NCBI GenBank assembly: GCA_030835135.1
Contig: JAUQWO010000043.1
Location: forward strand, 1-35,214
From: Bacteroidota bacterium
Lineage (GTDB): Bacteria > Bacteroidota > Ignavibacteria > UBA10030 > UBA6906
Direction: 5' to 3'
Length of the DNA stretch: 35,214 bases
The translations under genes were made by a program, and so were the position numbers. Positions 15,124-24,296 of this stretch are shown piece by piece; position 1 is the stretch's first letter; every line of letters begins with the position of its first letter. The notes below the pieces were generated by a model. That model was not told the DNA's origin, did not search any database, and was given only the letters and a program-made list of their open reading frames with translations.

Positions 15124-17037
15124 ATGACACTCGATGCAAAGATTCCATCCGGTCCGATCGAAAAGAAGTGGGATGCGCACCGGTTCAACATGAAGCTGGT
15201 GAACCCGGCGAACAAACGGAAGTACACCATCATCGTGGTGGGGACCGGACTGGCCGGGGCCTCGGCCGCGGCCTCGCTTGCCGAACTCGGCTACAACGTC
15301 ATCTCGCTGTGCTACCATGAGTCCCCCCGCCGCGCCCATAGCATCGCGGCACAGGGCGGCATCAACGCGCCAAAGAACTACACGAACGATGGCGACAGCA
15401 TCTACCGCCTGTTCTATGACACCGTCAAAGGTGGGGATTACCGCGCCCGCGAAGCCAACGTCTACCGCCTGGCCCAGGTCAGCGGCAACGTCATCGATCA
15501 GTGCGTCGCCCAGGGCGTGCCCTTCGGCCGCGAGTACGGCGGGATGCTGGACAACCGCTCATTCGGCGGCGCACAGGTGTCGCGCACGTTCTATGCCCGC
15601 GGGCAGACGGGACAGCAATTGCTGCTCGGCGCCTATTCGGCCCTCTCGCGCCAGATCAATACGGGCAAGGTGAAGTACTACGCCCGGCGCGACATGCTGG
15701 ACGTGATCATTGCGGATGGCCAGGCCCGCGGCATCATCGCCCGCAACATGGTCACCGGCGAACTCGAGACCTACCTCGGTAACGCCGTGGTGCTCGCCAC
15801 GGGCGGGTACGGCAACGTATTCTATCTCTCCACCAATGCCAAAGCGAGCAACGCCACCGCGATCTGGCGCGCGTACAAACGCGGCGCGGTCTTCGCCAAC
15901 CCCTGCTTCACGCAGATCCACCCTACCTGCATCCCGCAGAGCGGCGACTTCCAGTCGAAACTCACGCTGATGAGCGAGAGCCTCCGGAACGACGGGCGCA
16001 TCTGGGTGCCGAAGAAGAAGGGGGACACGCGCAATCCCGCCGACATCCCCGAAGAGGAGCGCGACTATTACCTCGAACGCCTCTATCCTTCCTTCGGCAA
16101 CCTGGTCCCCCGTGACGTGGCCTCGCGCCGTGCGAAGGAGATGTGCGACAAGGGCTTCGGCGTAGGCAGCACGAAACTCGCGGTGTATCTCGACTTTGCC
16201 GATGCGATCAAACGGACGGGCAAGGAAACCATCGCCGAGAAGTACGGCAACCTCTTCGACATGTATCACGAGATCACTGCCGAAGACCCGTACACGACCC
16301 CGATGCGCATCTACCCCGCGGTGCACTATACCATGGGCGGCCTGTGGGTGGATTACAACCTCATGAGCAACGTTCCCGGACTCTACGTCATCGGCGAAGC
16401 GAACTTCTCGGACCACGGCGCGAACCGCCTCGGCGCGAGCGCATTGATGCAGGGACTCGCGGACGGCTATTTCATCCTCCCCTACACCATCGGCGACTAC
16501 CTGGCCACCTCGCAGTTCAAGGCAGTGGCGGATGGCCATCCGGCGGTCGCGGAGGCGAAGGGGGCCACGCAGGAACGCATCGCCCGTCTCCTGGCGGTCA
16601 AAGGGAAACGCACGCCCGACGATTTCCACAAGGCCCTGGGCCATATCATGTGGAACAAGGTCGGCATGGGCAGGAACAAGAAAGGTCTCGAAGAGGCGAT
16701 CCAGCAGATCGCCGCGCTGCGCGAGGAGTTCTGGAAGGATGTGAACGTGATCGGCGCCGCCGGCGATCTGAACGGTGAACTGGAACGGGCTGCGCGCATC
16801 GCGGACTTCCTCGAGCTCGGTGAGCTGCTCGCACGCGACGCGCATCACCGCGAGGAATCGTGCGGTGGCCATTTCCGCGAGGAATACCAGACCGACGAAG
16901 GTGAAGCGCAACGCAACGACAAGAAATTCTCGTATGTGGCAGCGTGGGAACACACCGGCGACGGCAAGGAACCGAAGCTCCACAAGGAGCCACTCGAATT
17001 CGAATACGTGAAACCTTCCCAGAGGAGCTACAAGTAA
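15124..17037 (+). CDS. sdhA: succinate dehydrogenase flavoprotein subunit
   Basis: SdhA carries the covalently bound FAD and the dicarboxylate site of complex II. The 637-residue protein has the dinucleotide-binding motif [20 protein letters not shown] (about 38-57). The flavin-linking histidine is in [13 protein letters not shown] (H72). Substrate motifs follow: [27 protein letters not shown] with the catalytic arginine, and [39 protein letters not shown] closes the FAD domain. The length is that of the non-proteobacterial, b558-linked type (about 640). Its stop codon overlaps the sdhB start (TAATG), so the two are translationally coupled. Confidence 0.97.
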   Translation: MTLDAKIPSGPIEKKWDAHRFNMKLVNPANKRKYTIIVVGTGLAGASAAASLAELGYNVISLCYHESPRRAHSIAAQGGINAPKNYTNDGDSIYRLFYDTVKGGDYRAREANVYRLAQVSGNVIDQCVAQGVPFGREYGGMLDNRSFGGAQVSRTFYARGQTGQQLLLGAYSALSRQINTGKVKYYARRDMLDVIIADGQARGIIARNMVTGELETYLGNAVVLATGGYGNVFYLSTNAKASNATAIWRAYKRGAVFANPCFTQIHPTCIPQSGDFQSKLTLMSESLRNDGRIWVPKKKGDTRNPADIPEEERDYYLERLYPSFGNLVPRDVASRRAKEMCDKGFGVGSTKLAVYLDFADAIKRTGKETIAEKYGNLFDMYHEITAEDPYTTPMRIYPAVHYTMGGLWVDYNLMSNVPGLYVIGEANFSDHGANRLGASALMQGLADGYFILPYTIGDYLATSQFKAVADGHPAVAEAKGATQERIARLLAVKGKRTPDDFHKALGHIMWNKVGMGRNKKGLEEAIQQIAALREEFWKDVNVIGAAGDLNGELERAARIADFLELGELLARDAHHREESCGGHFREEYQTDEGEAQRNDKKFSYVAAWEHTGDGKEPKLHKEPLEFEYVKPSQRSYK

Positions 17038-17777
17038 TGAACTTCACGCTGAAGATCTGGCGCCAGAAGAACCGGACCGACAAGGGGAAGCTGGTCACGT
17101 ACGCGGTCAGCAACATCCCCCCGGATGCGTCTTTCCTGGAGGTACTCGACGTCCTGAATGGCGACCTCGTCCGCAAAGGCGAGGAACCCGTCGCGTTCGA
17201 CCACGATTGCCGCGAAGGCATCTGCGGCAGCTGCGGCATCATGATCGAAGGTCGTGCACACGGACCGAACCGGAAGGCCGCGACCTGTGAATTGCGCATG
17301 CGCAGCTTCCCGGACGGCGACACGCTCACGGTGGAGCCATGGCGCGCACGTCCCTTCCCCGTCATCAAAGACCTGGTCGTGGACCGCAGTGCCTTCGACC
17401 GCATCATGCAGGCAGGCGGATATGTCTCGGTGAAGACCGGACAGGCCCCCGATGCCAACGCCATCCCCGTCCCCAAGCACCATGCCGAGGAGGCCATGGA
17501 CGCCGCCGCGTGTATCGGGTGCGGCGCGTGCGTGGCAACGTGTCCGAATGGTTCCGCCATGCTGTTCGTCGCCGCAAAGGTCTCCCAGCTTGCATTGTTG
17601 CCGCAGGGACATGCGGAGCGGAAGGAACGCGTGGAGCGCATGCTGGCGCAGATGGACGCGGAAGGATTCGGCTCCTGCTCCAACACCTATGCATGCGAAG
17701 CCGAGTGTCCGAAGCAGGTCTCGGTGCAGCACATCGCGCGGTTGAACAGAGAATTCGTAAGGGCAACGGCCCTGTAA
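17037..17777 (+). CDS. sdhB: succinate dehydrogenase iron-sulfur subunit
   Basis: SdhB relays electrons from FAD to the quinone site through three clusters. The [2Fe-2S] ligands are C58, C63, C66 and C84 ([10 protein letters not shown] ... AATC). The ferredoxin-like domain has C159, C162, C165 and C169 ([12 protein letters not shown]), and later C214, C220 and C224 ([12 protein letters not shown]) that complete the [3Fe-4S] and [4Fe-4S] sites. The 246-residue product starts at the ATG overlapping the sdhA stop, after AGAGGAG. A longer open frame reaches back into sdhA but has no Shine-Dalgarno and no family match. Nothing is missing. Confidence 0.97.
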   Translation: MNFTLKIWRQKNRTDKGKLVTYAVSNIPPDASFLEVLDVLNGDLVRKGEEPVAFDHDCREGICGSCGIMIEGRAHGPNRKAATCELRMRSFPDGDTLTVEPWRARPFPVIKDLVVDRSAFDRIMQAGGYVSVKTGQAPDANAIPVPKHHAEEAMDAAACIGCGACVATCPNGSAMLFVAAKVSQLALLPQGHAERKERVERMLAQMDAEGFGSCSNTYACEAECPKQVSVQHIARLNREFVRATAL

Positions 17778-17878
17778 CAGCAGGGAACAAGGAAGAGGGA
17801 AAAAGGGAAAGCCCGGTTCAATCCTCCTTCCTTCGGGGCACATCGTCGTGCCTTCCTTCTTCCCTCATCCTTCTCGTT

Positions 17879-18853
17879 ATGCTTCTTCATCCAGCCGACA
17901 TACGCCTGCTCATTGAGAAGGCCCGCTCCCGGGGCTCGGCGGCATTCGCCGGGCTCCTCCGCGGCGGTACGAGCCGCACGGAAGCAGTGTGGGACCAGGC
18001 GGATACCTACCCGCGCCAGTGGACGTCCATCCCGCTGATCCAGGAGCGGCTGCGGACGTTGATCACCGGCTCGCCGTCCAAGAATGTCCCGGCGTACATC
18101 CGCGAACGGTACAGCACACCCGAAGCACGCTGGCACGCGCTCTCGCCCGGGTGCGGCACCGGCAGGAAGGAACTTGCCTGGGTCGCTGCCGGCGGCATCG
18201 CACTCCTCGAAGGATACGACATCTCGAAGAAACGGATCGCGGAGGCAGAACGGCTGGCTGCGTCAGCGGGGATGGCGACATCCGCGCGGTTCACGCCCAC
18301 CGATGTGCGAACACTGGATCTCCCGGCTGCCTCCTTCGACCTCGTGATCCTCGACGATGCGCTCCACCACATCGCACCGCTCGCACCCTTCCTCCGCAAG
18401 GTCCACGCCTGGCTCAGACCCGGCGGGCTCCTCGTCGTGAATGAATTCGTCGGACCTTCCCGGTTCCAGTGGACCGACCGGCAGGTCGAACTTGCCAACC
18501 GGCTGTTGAACGGGATGCCTGCCCGGTTCCGAACGCGCCCCGATGGCACTCCGCGACCGCCCGTGTACCGCCCCGGGACTCTCGCCATGAGGCTGTACGA
18601 CCCGTCGGAAGCCGTGGATTCCGCTTCGATCATCCCGCTGGTGCACGAACACTTTGACGTCGTGGAAGAGAAGATGTGCGGCGGCGCGCTCCTGCACCTC
18701 GTCTTCAAGGACATCGCCCACCACTTCCTTCACCCGGATGATGCTGCCCTCGGCGTGCTCACCGCCTGTCTCGCGGCCGAAGAAGAGGAAATGAAGGCCG
18801 GCCGGATCGGCAGCGACTTCGCATTCATCGTTGCGCGGTCACGCGCACGTTGA
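17879..18853 (+). CDS. class I SAM-dependent methyltransferase
   Basis: The 324-residue protein has a Rossmann methyltransferase domain. SAM motif I is LSPGCGTGRKELAWVAAGG (residues 88-106), followed by LLEGYDISKKRIAEAERLA with the acidic ribose ligand, then FDLVILDDALHHIAPLAPFLRKV and WLRPGGLLVVNEFVG. The substrate is not identifiable. The N-terminal 80 residues and the C-terminal helical region after residue 190 are not diagnostic. The frame is open well upstream inside sdhB. The ATG at 17879 is the first start outside sdhB and gives a normal N-terminus. It overlaps or abuts the downstream membrane protein gene, suggesting they act together, perhaps on a glycan or lipid. Confidence 0.85.
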   Translation: MLLHPADIRLLIEKARSRGSAAFAGLLRGGTSRTEAVWDQADTYPRQWTSIPLIQERLRTLITGSPSKNVPAYIRERYSTPEARWHALSPGCGTGRKELAWVAAGGIALLEGYDISKKRIAEAERLAASAGMATSARFTPTDVRTLDLPAASFDLVILDDALHHIAPLAPFLRKVHAWLRPGGLLVVNEFVGPSRFQWTDRQVELANRLLNGMPARFRTRPDGTPRPPVYRPGTLAMRLYDPSEAVDSASIIPLVHEHFDVVEEKMCGGALLHLVFKDIAHHFLHPDDAALGVLTACLAAEEEEMKAGRIGSDFAFIVARSRAR

Positions 18854-18863
18854 CGGGGCCCAG

Positions 18864-20249
18864 GTGAACAGGACCGGCCTCGCGCTCATTCTCTTCCTCG
18901 TCGTTCTTTCCGGCATTCCCTTTCTCACCGCAGGCTACGGTACCGATCCCGATGCATGGCGCGTGGCAGAGGTCGGCGCAAAGCTCTGGCAGACAGGCGT
19001 GTACGAGGTATCCCGCTTCCCCGGGTATCCGCTGCATGAGTGTGTGTCGGCACCGTTTGTTGTGATCGGCGGTGCACCGCTGTCCAACGCCATCACACTC
19101 CTCTGCTCCCTTTTCCTGCTGTACATCTGGAATCGCATCGCTCTGCGCGAAGCACGCCATCCGGCGGCCCTCGTGATCATCTTCGCGTTCACGCCGCTCT
19201 TCTGGAAGAACTCTGCGGTGACGATGGACTACGCCTGGTCGCTGCTCTGCCTCCTGCTCGCCTTCGCGGCCTCCCTGCAGAGGCGTGCGCTGATGGCGGG
19301 AGTGTTCCTCGGCCTGGCCGCGGGCTTCCGTCCGGCCAATGCGATCGCGGGTGCCGCACTGCTGATCCCCTTCCTCACCGCCCCCCGTCCCGTGCGCTCG
19401 GTCGTCGTCATGGGAATGGCCGCGAGCACTGTGGCCGCAACCGCCTTCGCACCCCTCTTTCTTTCCATGGGCGTGAGCGGCTGGCTCACCGCGACGTCCG
19501 CGCAACTTACCGGGGTTCGGGCGACGCAGAACACAGGGATCAGCGCGGCGCTGTACCGCGGCGTATACACTGTTGGGCCGCTGGCGGCCGCGTTCATTGC
19601 GGTGATCGGCATCCGCGCTCTGCGCGGGTTCCGCGCAGGCAGGTTCCGCCATGATGTGACGCTGGCCACCGCCGTCGCCATGGTGCTTCTGTATGGCGCC
19701 ACGTTCATTTGGCTCCCGATGGAGCGTGAGTACCTCCTCCCTGCCCTCCCCTTCCTCCTCCTGGCGGTCGACCGGATCTGCACGCGCAGGGAGATCCTCC
19801 TCGCGGGTGTCTTCCTCGTCAGTTTCGCATTCGTGAATCCGGATATCGTTGCGCATGAAGGGGTGACCGGTCACATCCACCCCGCACTACGCACCGGCAT
19901 GGTGCTCGAAGACCTGGCTCGTTCGCACGACCGTGAGGTTCGACGCTCGGCCATCCTCTCCATCTCCTCATCAGACTCTCTCCTCGTCATCACCGGCTTT
20001 CCCGAGCCGTACTGGTTCGGCGATGAGCGCGTCGAGCGCATCCCTTCCGCGTTCCACGAACAACTGTTCGGGAACCATACCGCGGGAAACGCCCGGCATA
20101 TCTACGCACTGACACGGTCCGAGCTTGCCCTTGCCAGGTCACAGGGGTACCGTCTGGCCGCGCAGCGTGGCGCAGAACGCCTGATCGAGCAGATCGGTGG
20201 CTTTTCCATCGCTGCCGAAGGCCTGGTCATCGTTCCCGCCCTGCCTTGA
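18864..20249 (+). CDS. polytopic membrane protein, possible GT-C (GT39-like) glycosyltransferase
   Basis: With the GTG at 18864 (preceded by GGGGCCCAGG) the product has 461 residues and about ten hydrophobic helices in the first 320. The first loop reads GYGTDPDAWRVAEVGAKLWQTGVYEVSRFPGYPLHE. An acidic loop after the first helix, followed by a proline/glycine motif, is reminiscent of the lipid-linked-sugar-using GT-C enzymes. The helix LGLAAGFRPANAIAG also fits such proteins. The C-terminal 130 residues are soluble and probably periplasmic. I cannot assign it to a family with certainty. It follows the methyltransferase by 10 bp, and the predicted promoter of the next operon overlaps its stop codon. 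Confidence 0.72.
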   Translation: MNRTGLALILFLVVLSGIPFLTAGYGTDPDAWRVAEVGAKLWQTGVYEVSRFPGYPLHECVSAPFVVIGGAPLSNAITLLCSLFLLYIWNRIALREARHPAALVIIFAFTPLFWKNSAVTMDYAWSLLCLLLAFAASLQRRALMAGVFLGLAAGFRPANAIAGAALLIPFLTAPRPVRSVVVMGMAASTVAATAFAPLFLSMGVSGWLTATSAQLTGVRATQNTGISAALYRGVYTVGPLAAAFIAVIGIRALRGFRAGRFRHDVTLATAVAMVLLYGATFIWLPMEREYLLPALPFLLLAVDRICTRREILLAGVFLVSFAFVNPDIVAHEGVTGHIHPALRTGMVLEDLARSHDREVRRSAILSISSSDSLLVITGFPEPYWFGDERVERIPSAFHEQLFGNHTAGNARHIYALTRSELALARSQGYRLAAQRGAERLIEQIGGFSIAAEGLVIVPALP

Positions 20250-20274
20250 ATGGGAGGGAAAATCCTCGTAGTTT
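20246..20274 (+). promoter_or_regulatory. predicted promoter of the TPR-obg gene cluster (TTGAAT-17-TAGTTT)
   Basis: TTGAAT (20246-20251, overlapping the stop codon of the preceding gene) and TAGTTT (20269-20274) are 17 bp apart, the same spacing as the other predicted promoters here. Initiation near 20281 would place both palindromes and the tandem repeats in a leader of about 260 nt. Confidence 0.45.
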
Positions 20275-20313
20275 GTATCATTGGAGTGGAGTGGATCATG
20301 GTTGCCTGATTCC

Positions 20314-20341
20314 GTAGGGGCGGTGCATGCACCGCCCCTAC
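20314..20341. repeat. 28-bp perfect GC-rich palindrome, copy 1
   Basis: Each 14-bp half reads GTAGGGGCGGTGCA on its own strand, so the whole is perfectly self-complementary. It is followed by CAACGGGCACCCGCATGAT, which recurs with two changes after copy 2. A third copy starts at the right window edge. It looks like a dispersed palindromic repeat (REP- or MITE-like) and could form a strong hairpin in RNA or single-stranded DNA. Confidence 0.85.
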
Positions 20342-20353
20342 AACGGGCACCCG

Positions 20354-20423
20354 CATGATTACCGTGGTATGATCGCCGTGGCATGATTACCGTGGCATGA
20401 TTACCGTGGTATGATTGCCGGGG
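20354..20423 (+). repeat. five tandem 14-bp units
   Basis: Five consecutive units match CATGATTACCGTGG. Units 1, 3 and 4 are identical. Units 2 and 5 differ at two and three positions. They fill the space between the two palindromes almost exactly. The unit overlaps the conserved CATGAT tail that follows each palindrome, so the array probably grew from the palindrome flank by slippage. It is not a CRISPR: the unit is too short and there are no spacers. Confidence 0.85.
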
Positions 20424-20424
20424 T

Positions 20425-20457
20425 GTTGTAGGGGCGGTGCATGCACCGCCCTACAAC
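20425..20457. repeat. 33-bp near-perfect GC-rich palindrome, copy 2
   Basis: The halves GTTGTAGGGGCGGTGCA and TGCACCGCCCTACAAC match copy 1 extended by three bases on each side. One C is missing from the right arm (GGGG against CCC). The flank ACGGTCGCCCGCATGAT resembles the flank of copy 1. It lies 85 bp upstream of the TPR gene start. Confidence 0.82.
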
Positions 20458-20541
20458 GGTCGCCCGCATGATCCGTGAAGACATGCATCTGCCGCCCCGG
20501 TTCCTCCCGTACTGGATCAATGGATGATCACAAAGGCCGTA

Positions 20542-23500
20542 ATGAGACATATCCTGTTGGCACTCGTGCTGTGCGTGATCGCCGCGCCGGCGCCCGCGCA
20601 GAACACCAAAGAGAATGCCGATTTCAAACTTGCGATCAATCTGTACAACGATAAGTTGTACGACCTCGCCCAGGAACAACTCAAACAGTTCGTCGCGGCC
20701 TACCCCACGACCTCCCAGGGTGTCGAGGCCAGGTTCTACCTCGGCCTCACCCAGCTGCAGCTGAAGGAATATGAGGATGCACGTATCACCTTCCAGACGT
20801 TCGCCCTCACCTACCAGGATAATCCCCGCGCACCCGAAGCATGGTGGAACGTGGGCGAGGCGCACGCGGCCCTCGGCTCCCTGAAGGAGGCCGCGCTCGC
20901 CTTCGAGCGCGTGAAGGTCTTCCACCCCCGGAGCAAGAATGCGCCGGATGCATTGCTGCGTGCCGCAAAACTCTTCGCACAGGCCGGGGAGCGTGACAAT
21001 GCCCGCCGCACGCTCCGTGTGATCCTGCAGGAATATCCGACGAGTGCCGCGGTGAACAGCGCCCGTACGCAGCTCGGCCAGATCTACTTCGAGGAGGGCA
21101 ATCTCGACCTCGCCGGCAATGAACTCAAACGGGTGATCGACGGCGACCCCTCCGCCGATGCCCGTGCCCAGGCATTGCTGATCCTCGCGAACATCCATCA
21201 GGAGATGGGCAGGTTCGATCAGGCGAAGACCGCCTACCAGGAGATCATCACCACCTACAAGACGCCCTCCGCCGTGCAGGGCGCACATCTGCACCTCGCG
21301 CGGTTGCTCACCGCCAGCGGTGCCTATCCCGAGGCCATCGACAATCTCAAGCGTGCGCTCGGACAGTCGAAGGGCGCCGATTCCACGCAGACGAAGGACG
21401 CGCTGTTCGCACTCGGCGAAGCCTATCTGGCTGCCGGCGATATGCAGAATGCCTCCTCGACCTTCGCACGCTTCGCCGACACGTACACGAAGGATGAGCG
21501 GATACCGGAGGCGTTGATGCAGCTCGCCTACGCCGCATCACGGACCAAAGACCATACACGCAGCAACGATGCCGCATCACGGCTGCTCAAGACCACAGCC
21601 CCGGAGCCTCTCCGGCGTGAGGCCCTCCTGCACCTTGCCCGCAATGCGCGCGAGGCGGGCCAGGCAGCGTCGGCCGTTCTGCACTACATGCGATACACCG
21701 AACTCTTCCCCGATGCCGTGAACACCCCGGCCGTGCTGTTCGAGACCGCCCGGGTGATCGAGGCCGATCAGCGGGACCTCCGCCGGGCCGCCGCGCTCTA
21801 TGAAGTGATCACGGCGCGACACGCACGCTCGGCATACGGCGACGATGCCGCGATGGGCGCAGCCCGATGCTATGAAGGACTCAAGGAATTCACCCGCGCA
21901 CTCGAACTCTACCACACGTTCATCACCATGTATCCGGCATCCGATCTCCGGGGTGATGCCGAAGAGCGGATACGCGTGGTCGAAGCCTTTGAGGCGAAGG
22001 ACAAGGACGCCGGACTCGAGAAGCTCGCGTTGCTGGTCGGCGATGTGGTGCAGGGGCAGGACCGGTCCGGACTCGCGCGGCGGCTGGCAGAGATCTCCTT
22101 CCACGAATTGAAGAACTATCAGGCCGCGGCCTCACAGTTCGGCACGGCGATCGACGGCGGGCTGCAGCCGGCCGACCTGGTGAACGCGATGTTCCTCCGT
22201 GCCCGTGCACTGGAACTCCTGAGCTGGCGCTCCCCCGAGAACCGGGCGCCGGCGATCGATGCCTACCGTGCGTATCTCACCCGGTTCCCCACGGACAGCA
22301 GGAACCAGGACGCATTGCTGTCGCTCTTTGCATTGAGCGCGACATCGGCCGCCGCGGCACAACAGGCAGAGGCACTGGTCCTGTCCATCGACCCGCAGAC
22401 GAAGCACCGTGCGGCCATGGATCTCCGCGTTGCGTCGTTGTTGGAGAAGGCGGACAGCACTGCTCAGGCCCTGACGTTGTATGACGCCATCGCACGGCAC
22501 GCGCCGGGAGACCCGGCGGCGGAGGACGCGACATACGCCCGCATGCAACTGCTGCTCACGGCAGGACTCACGGATTCCGCCGTCGCCGTCGGCACCCCAA
22601 CGCTCACGACATTCCCGAACGGCCGGCACAGTGCCGGTGTCCTGTCGGCGCTCGGTCAGCTTGCCCTGAAGCGCGGCCAGGCACCTCGCGCGGTGGAACT
22701 GCTCGACCGCCTCATCGAGGAGTTCCCGTACACCAATGCAGCGGCAGCGGCAAAGCGCGATCTTGCAGATGCCTGTCTGGCCTCCGGCAACACCGCACGC
22801 GCCATCACTCTCTATACCGCACTCCTGAACAATGAGGGCGCGCTCCCCGCACGCGGCACCGCGCCGGATCCCGGCGTCCTGCTCGCCCTCGGCAAGGCCC
22901 TGGCACAGGGTGGCGACGTGCGCGGAGCGAAAGCACGACTCTTCTCGCTCCTCGCCCGCGAACAAAAGGGCCCGCGCGCAGCCGAAGCCCTTACCACGCT
23001 CGGGATGATCTACCGGACCGAGGGTGCAACGGACCTTGCCACGTCGTACTTCCGGCAGGCCTCCGCTGCATCACCGGGCACCGCCACGTCACGCGAGATC
23101 GCCGACATCCTGTTCGATAGCGGAGAATACACCGATGCGCTGCGTCAGTACACCGCGCTCGCCGCTGCAAGCAAGGACAAGAACGAACAACGTGCCCTCG
23201 CGGCACGGATGGTCGTCACGAACCTGCGGCTCAATGCCTTCAATCCGGCGGACCGCGATATCGCTGCATTCCGCGCGGCATATCCGGATAACGATACGGA
23301 GATGGCCGAGTTCGAACTCGAACGCGGGAATGCCTTCTTCCGCCAGAAGGACTTCCCGCGCGCACTGAAGTCATTCCAGACCGTGGTCTCATCCTACGAA
23401 GAGACACCCTCCGCCCCCACGGCGATGTTCTGGATCGGAAAGGTGTACGAAGCCACCAACAAGCCACAGGAAGCTCTCTCCCAGTTCGAGCAGCTGATGA

Positions 23501-24150
23501 AAGAGCATCCCGATGCCCCCATCATGCAGAAGGTCCACTTCGCGCTCGGGAACATCCAGTATCAGGCGGAAAAGTGGGATGAGGCGATCCGGAATTACCG
23601 CATGGTCACGGACAATCCCGGTGCGGACCCGGCGCTGTTGCCCTATGCCATCAACAATCTGATCGAGACCTACGAGATCGCCGGCATCTTCGATGCGGCA
23701 CTCACGCTCACGCGCCGGTATCTCGAGCTCTATCCCAATGCCGAGGATGCATTCGACAAACGGATCAAGATCGGCATCCTGTATCAACGGCTCGGGTACT
23801 ACGACCAGTCGGTCCTGCAACTCCAGACCCTCCTCGAAGAAGCGGGCTCCGATCTCGAAGGGGAGATCCGCTACTACATCGGCGAGGCCAATTTCGGCAA
23901 GGGCGACTACCAGCAGGCGATCCTCGACTTCCTCAAGGTCCCGTATCTGGTCACCAAGAAGGGAAAAGTGGACTGGACCGCGACGTCGCTCTACATGAGC
24001 GGACAGGCGTACGAAAAGATGGGCCGGTCCGACCAGGCCCTGACGATGTACAAACAGATCATCGACCGCCCGGGCATCGACGAGACATTCAAGGCGGCGG
24101 CACGCAAGGAGATCGACAGGGTCAATGCGATCCTGAAAAAGGGGAGATGA
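20542..24150 (+). CDS. large exported TPR-repeat protein
   Basis: About 1,202 residues, starting with a signal peptide (MRHILLALVLCVIAAPAPAQ), followed almost throughout by tetratricopeptide repeats. Typical repeats are ALNIYNDKLYDLA-like AINLYNDKLYDLAQEQLKQFVAAYP near the start, and AMFWIGKVYEATNKPQEALSQFEQLMKEHP and SGQAYEKMGRSDQALTMYKQII near the end. Spacing is like that of BamD and YbgF (CpoB) repeats. The ATG at 20542 is preceded by AAAGG. An in-frame ATG at 20524 would add six residues before the signal peptide. Such proteins are usually periplasmic scaffolds in envelope assembly or gliding-type machines, but the partner is unknown. Its stop overlaps a small possible ORF. Confidence 0.88.
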   Translation: MRHILLALVLCVIAAPAPAQNTKENADFKLAINLYNDKLYDLAQEQLKQFVAAYPTTSQGVEARFYLGLTQLQLKEYEDARITFQTFALTYQDNPRAPEAWWNVGEAHAALGSLKEAALAFERVKVFHPRSKNAPDALLRAAKLFAQAGERDNARRTLRVILQEYPTSAAVNSARTQLGQIYFEEGNLDLAGNELKRVIDGDPSADARAQALLILANIHQEMGRFDQAKTAYQEIITTYKTPSAVQGAHLHLARLLTASGAYPEAIDNLKRALGQSKGADSTQTKDALFALGEAYLAAGDMQNASSTFARFADTYTKDERIPEALMQLAYAASRTKDHTRSNDAASRLLKTTAPEPLRREALLHLARNAREAGQAASAVLHYMRYTELFPDAVNTPAVLFETARVIEADQRDLRRAAALYEVITARHARSAYGDDAAMGAARCYEGLKEFTRALELYHTFITMYPASDLRGDAEERIRVVEAFEAKDKDAGLEKLALLVGDVVQGQDRSGLARRLAEISFHELKNYQAAASQFGTAIDGGLQPADLVNAMFLRARALELLSWRSPENRAPAIDAYRAYLTRFPTDSRNQDALLSLFALSATSAAAAQQAEALVLSIDPQTKHRAAMDLRVASLLEKADSTAQALTLYDAIARHAPGDPAAEDATYARMQLLLTAGLTDSAVAVGTPTLTTFPNGRHSAGVLSALGQLALKRGQAPRAVELLDRLIEEFPYTNAAAAAKRDLADACLASGNTARAITLYTALLNNEGALPARGTAPDPGVLLALGKALAQGGDVRGAKARLFSLLAREQKGPRAAEALTTLGMIYRTEGATDLATSYFRQASAASPGTATSREIADILFDSGEYTDALRQYTALAAASKDKNEQRALAARMVVTNLRLNAFNPADRDIAAFRAAYPDNDTEMAEFELERGNAFFRQKDFPRALKSFQTVVSSYEETPSAPTAMFWIGKVYEATNKPQEALSQFEQLMKEHPDAPIMQKVHFALGNIQYQAEKWDEAIRNYRMVTDNPGADPALLPYAINNLIETYEIAGIFDAALTLTRRYLELYPNAEDAFDKRIKIGILYQRLGYYDQSVLQLQTLLEEAGSDLEGEIRYYIGEANFGKGDYQQAILDFLKVPYLVTKKGKVDWTATSLYMSGQAYEKMGRSDQALTMYKQIIDRPGIDETFKAAARKEIDRVNAILKKGR

Positions 24151-24296
24151 CGGAGAAGCGTTCTGTGCGCACCGGGGGGGGGTTGCAGAACGGCGGACAA
24201 CGCGAACGCGGGAACGGGAGCACCGTCGCGTTCACGGACGATGGTCTCACGGCGGTGACGGAGGCGGTGAAACGAGACGATGACGGCGATCGATAG
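24147..24296 (+). CDS. possible small ORF (49 codons), function unknown
   Basis: An ATG overlaps the TPR gene stop (ATGA), with AAGGGGAG directly in front. The frame runs to a TAG at 24294, overlapping the next gene's start by 17 bp. The peptide starts MTEKRSVRTGGGLQNGGQ and ends EAVKRDDDGDR. It is Gly/Arg/Asp-rich, with no membrane segment and no family I recognise. The frame exactly fills the gap between two coupled genes. It could instead be a short spacer with chance coding potential. It contains a run of nine G (24174-24182), which is prone to slippage or sequencing error. Confidence 0.3.
   Translation: MTEKRSVRTGGGLQNGGQRERGNGSTVAFTDDGLTAVTEAVKRDDDGDR

Noticed and set aside
15559-16983. 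A 474-codon open frame antisense to sdhA
   Set aside because: It is a shadow of a well-supported flavoprotein gene and has no Shine-Dalgarno or family features.
17838-17853. GGCAC/GTGCC hairpin after sdhB as a terminator
   Set aside because: The stem is only 5 bp and what follows is a mixed C/T tract, not a T-run. I cannot support termination here.
20354-20423. Tandem repeats as a CRISPR array
   Set aside because: Units are 14 bp with no spacers between them, and there are no cas genes in the window.
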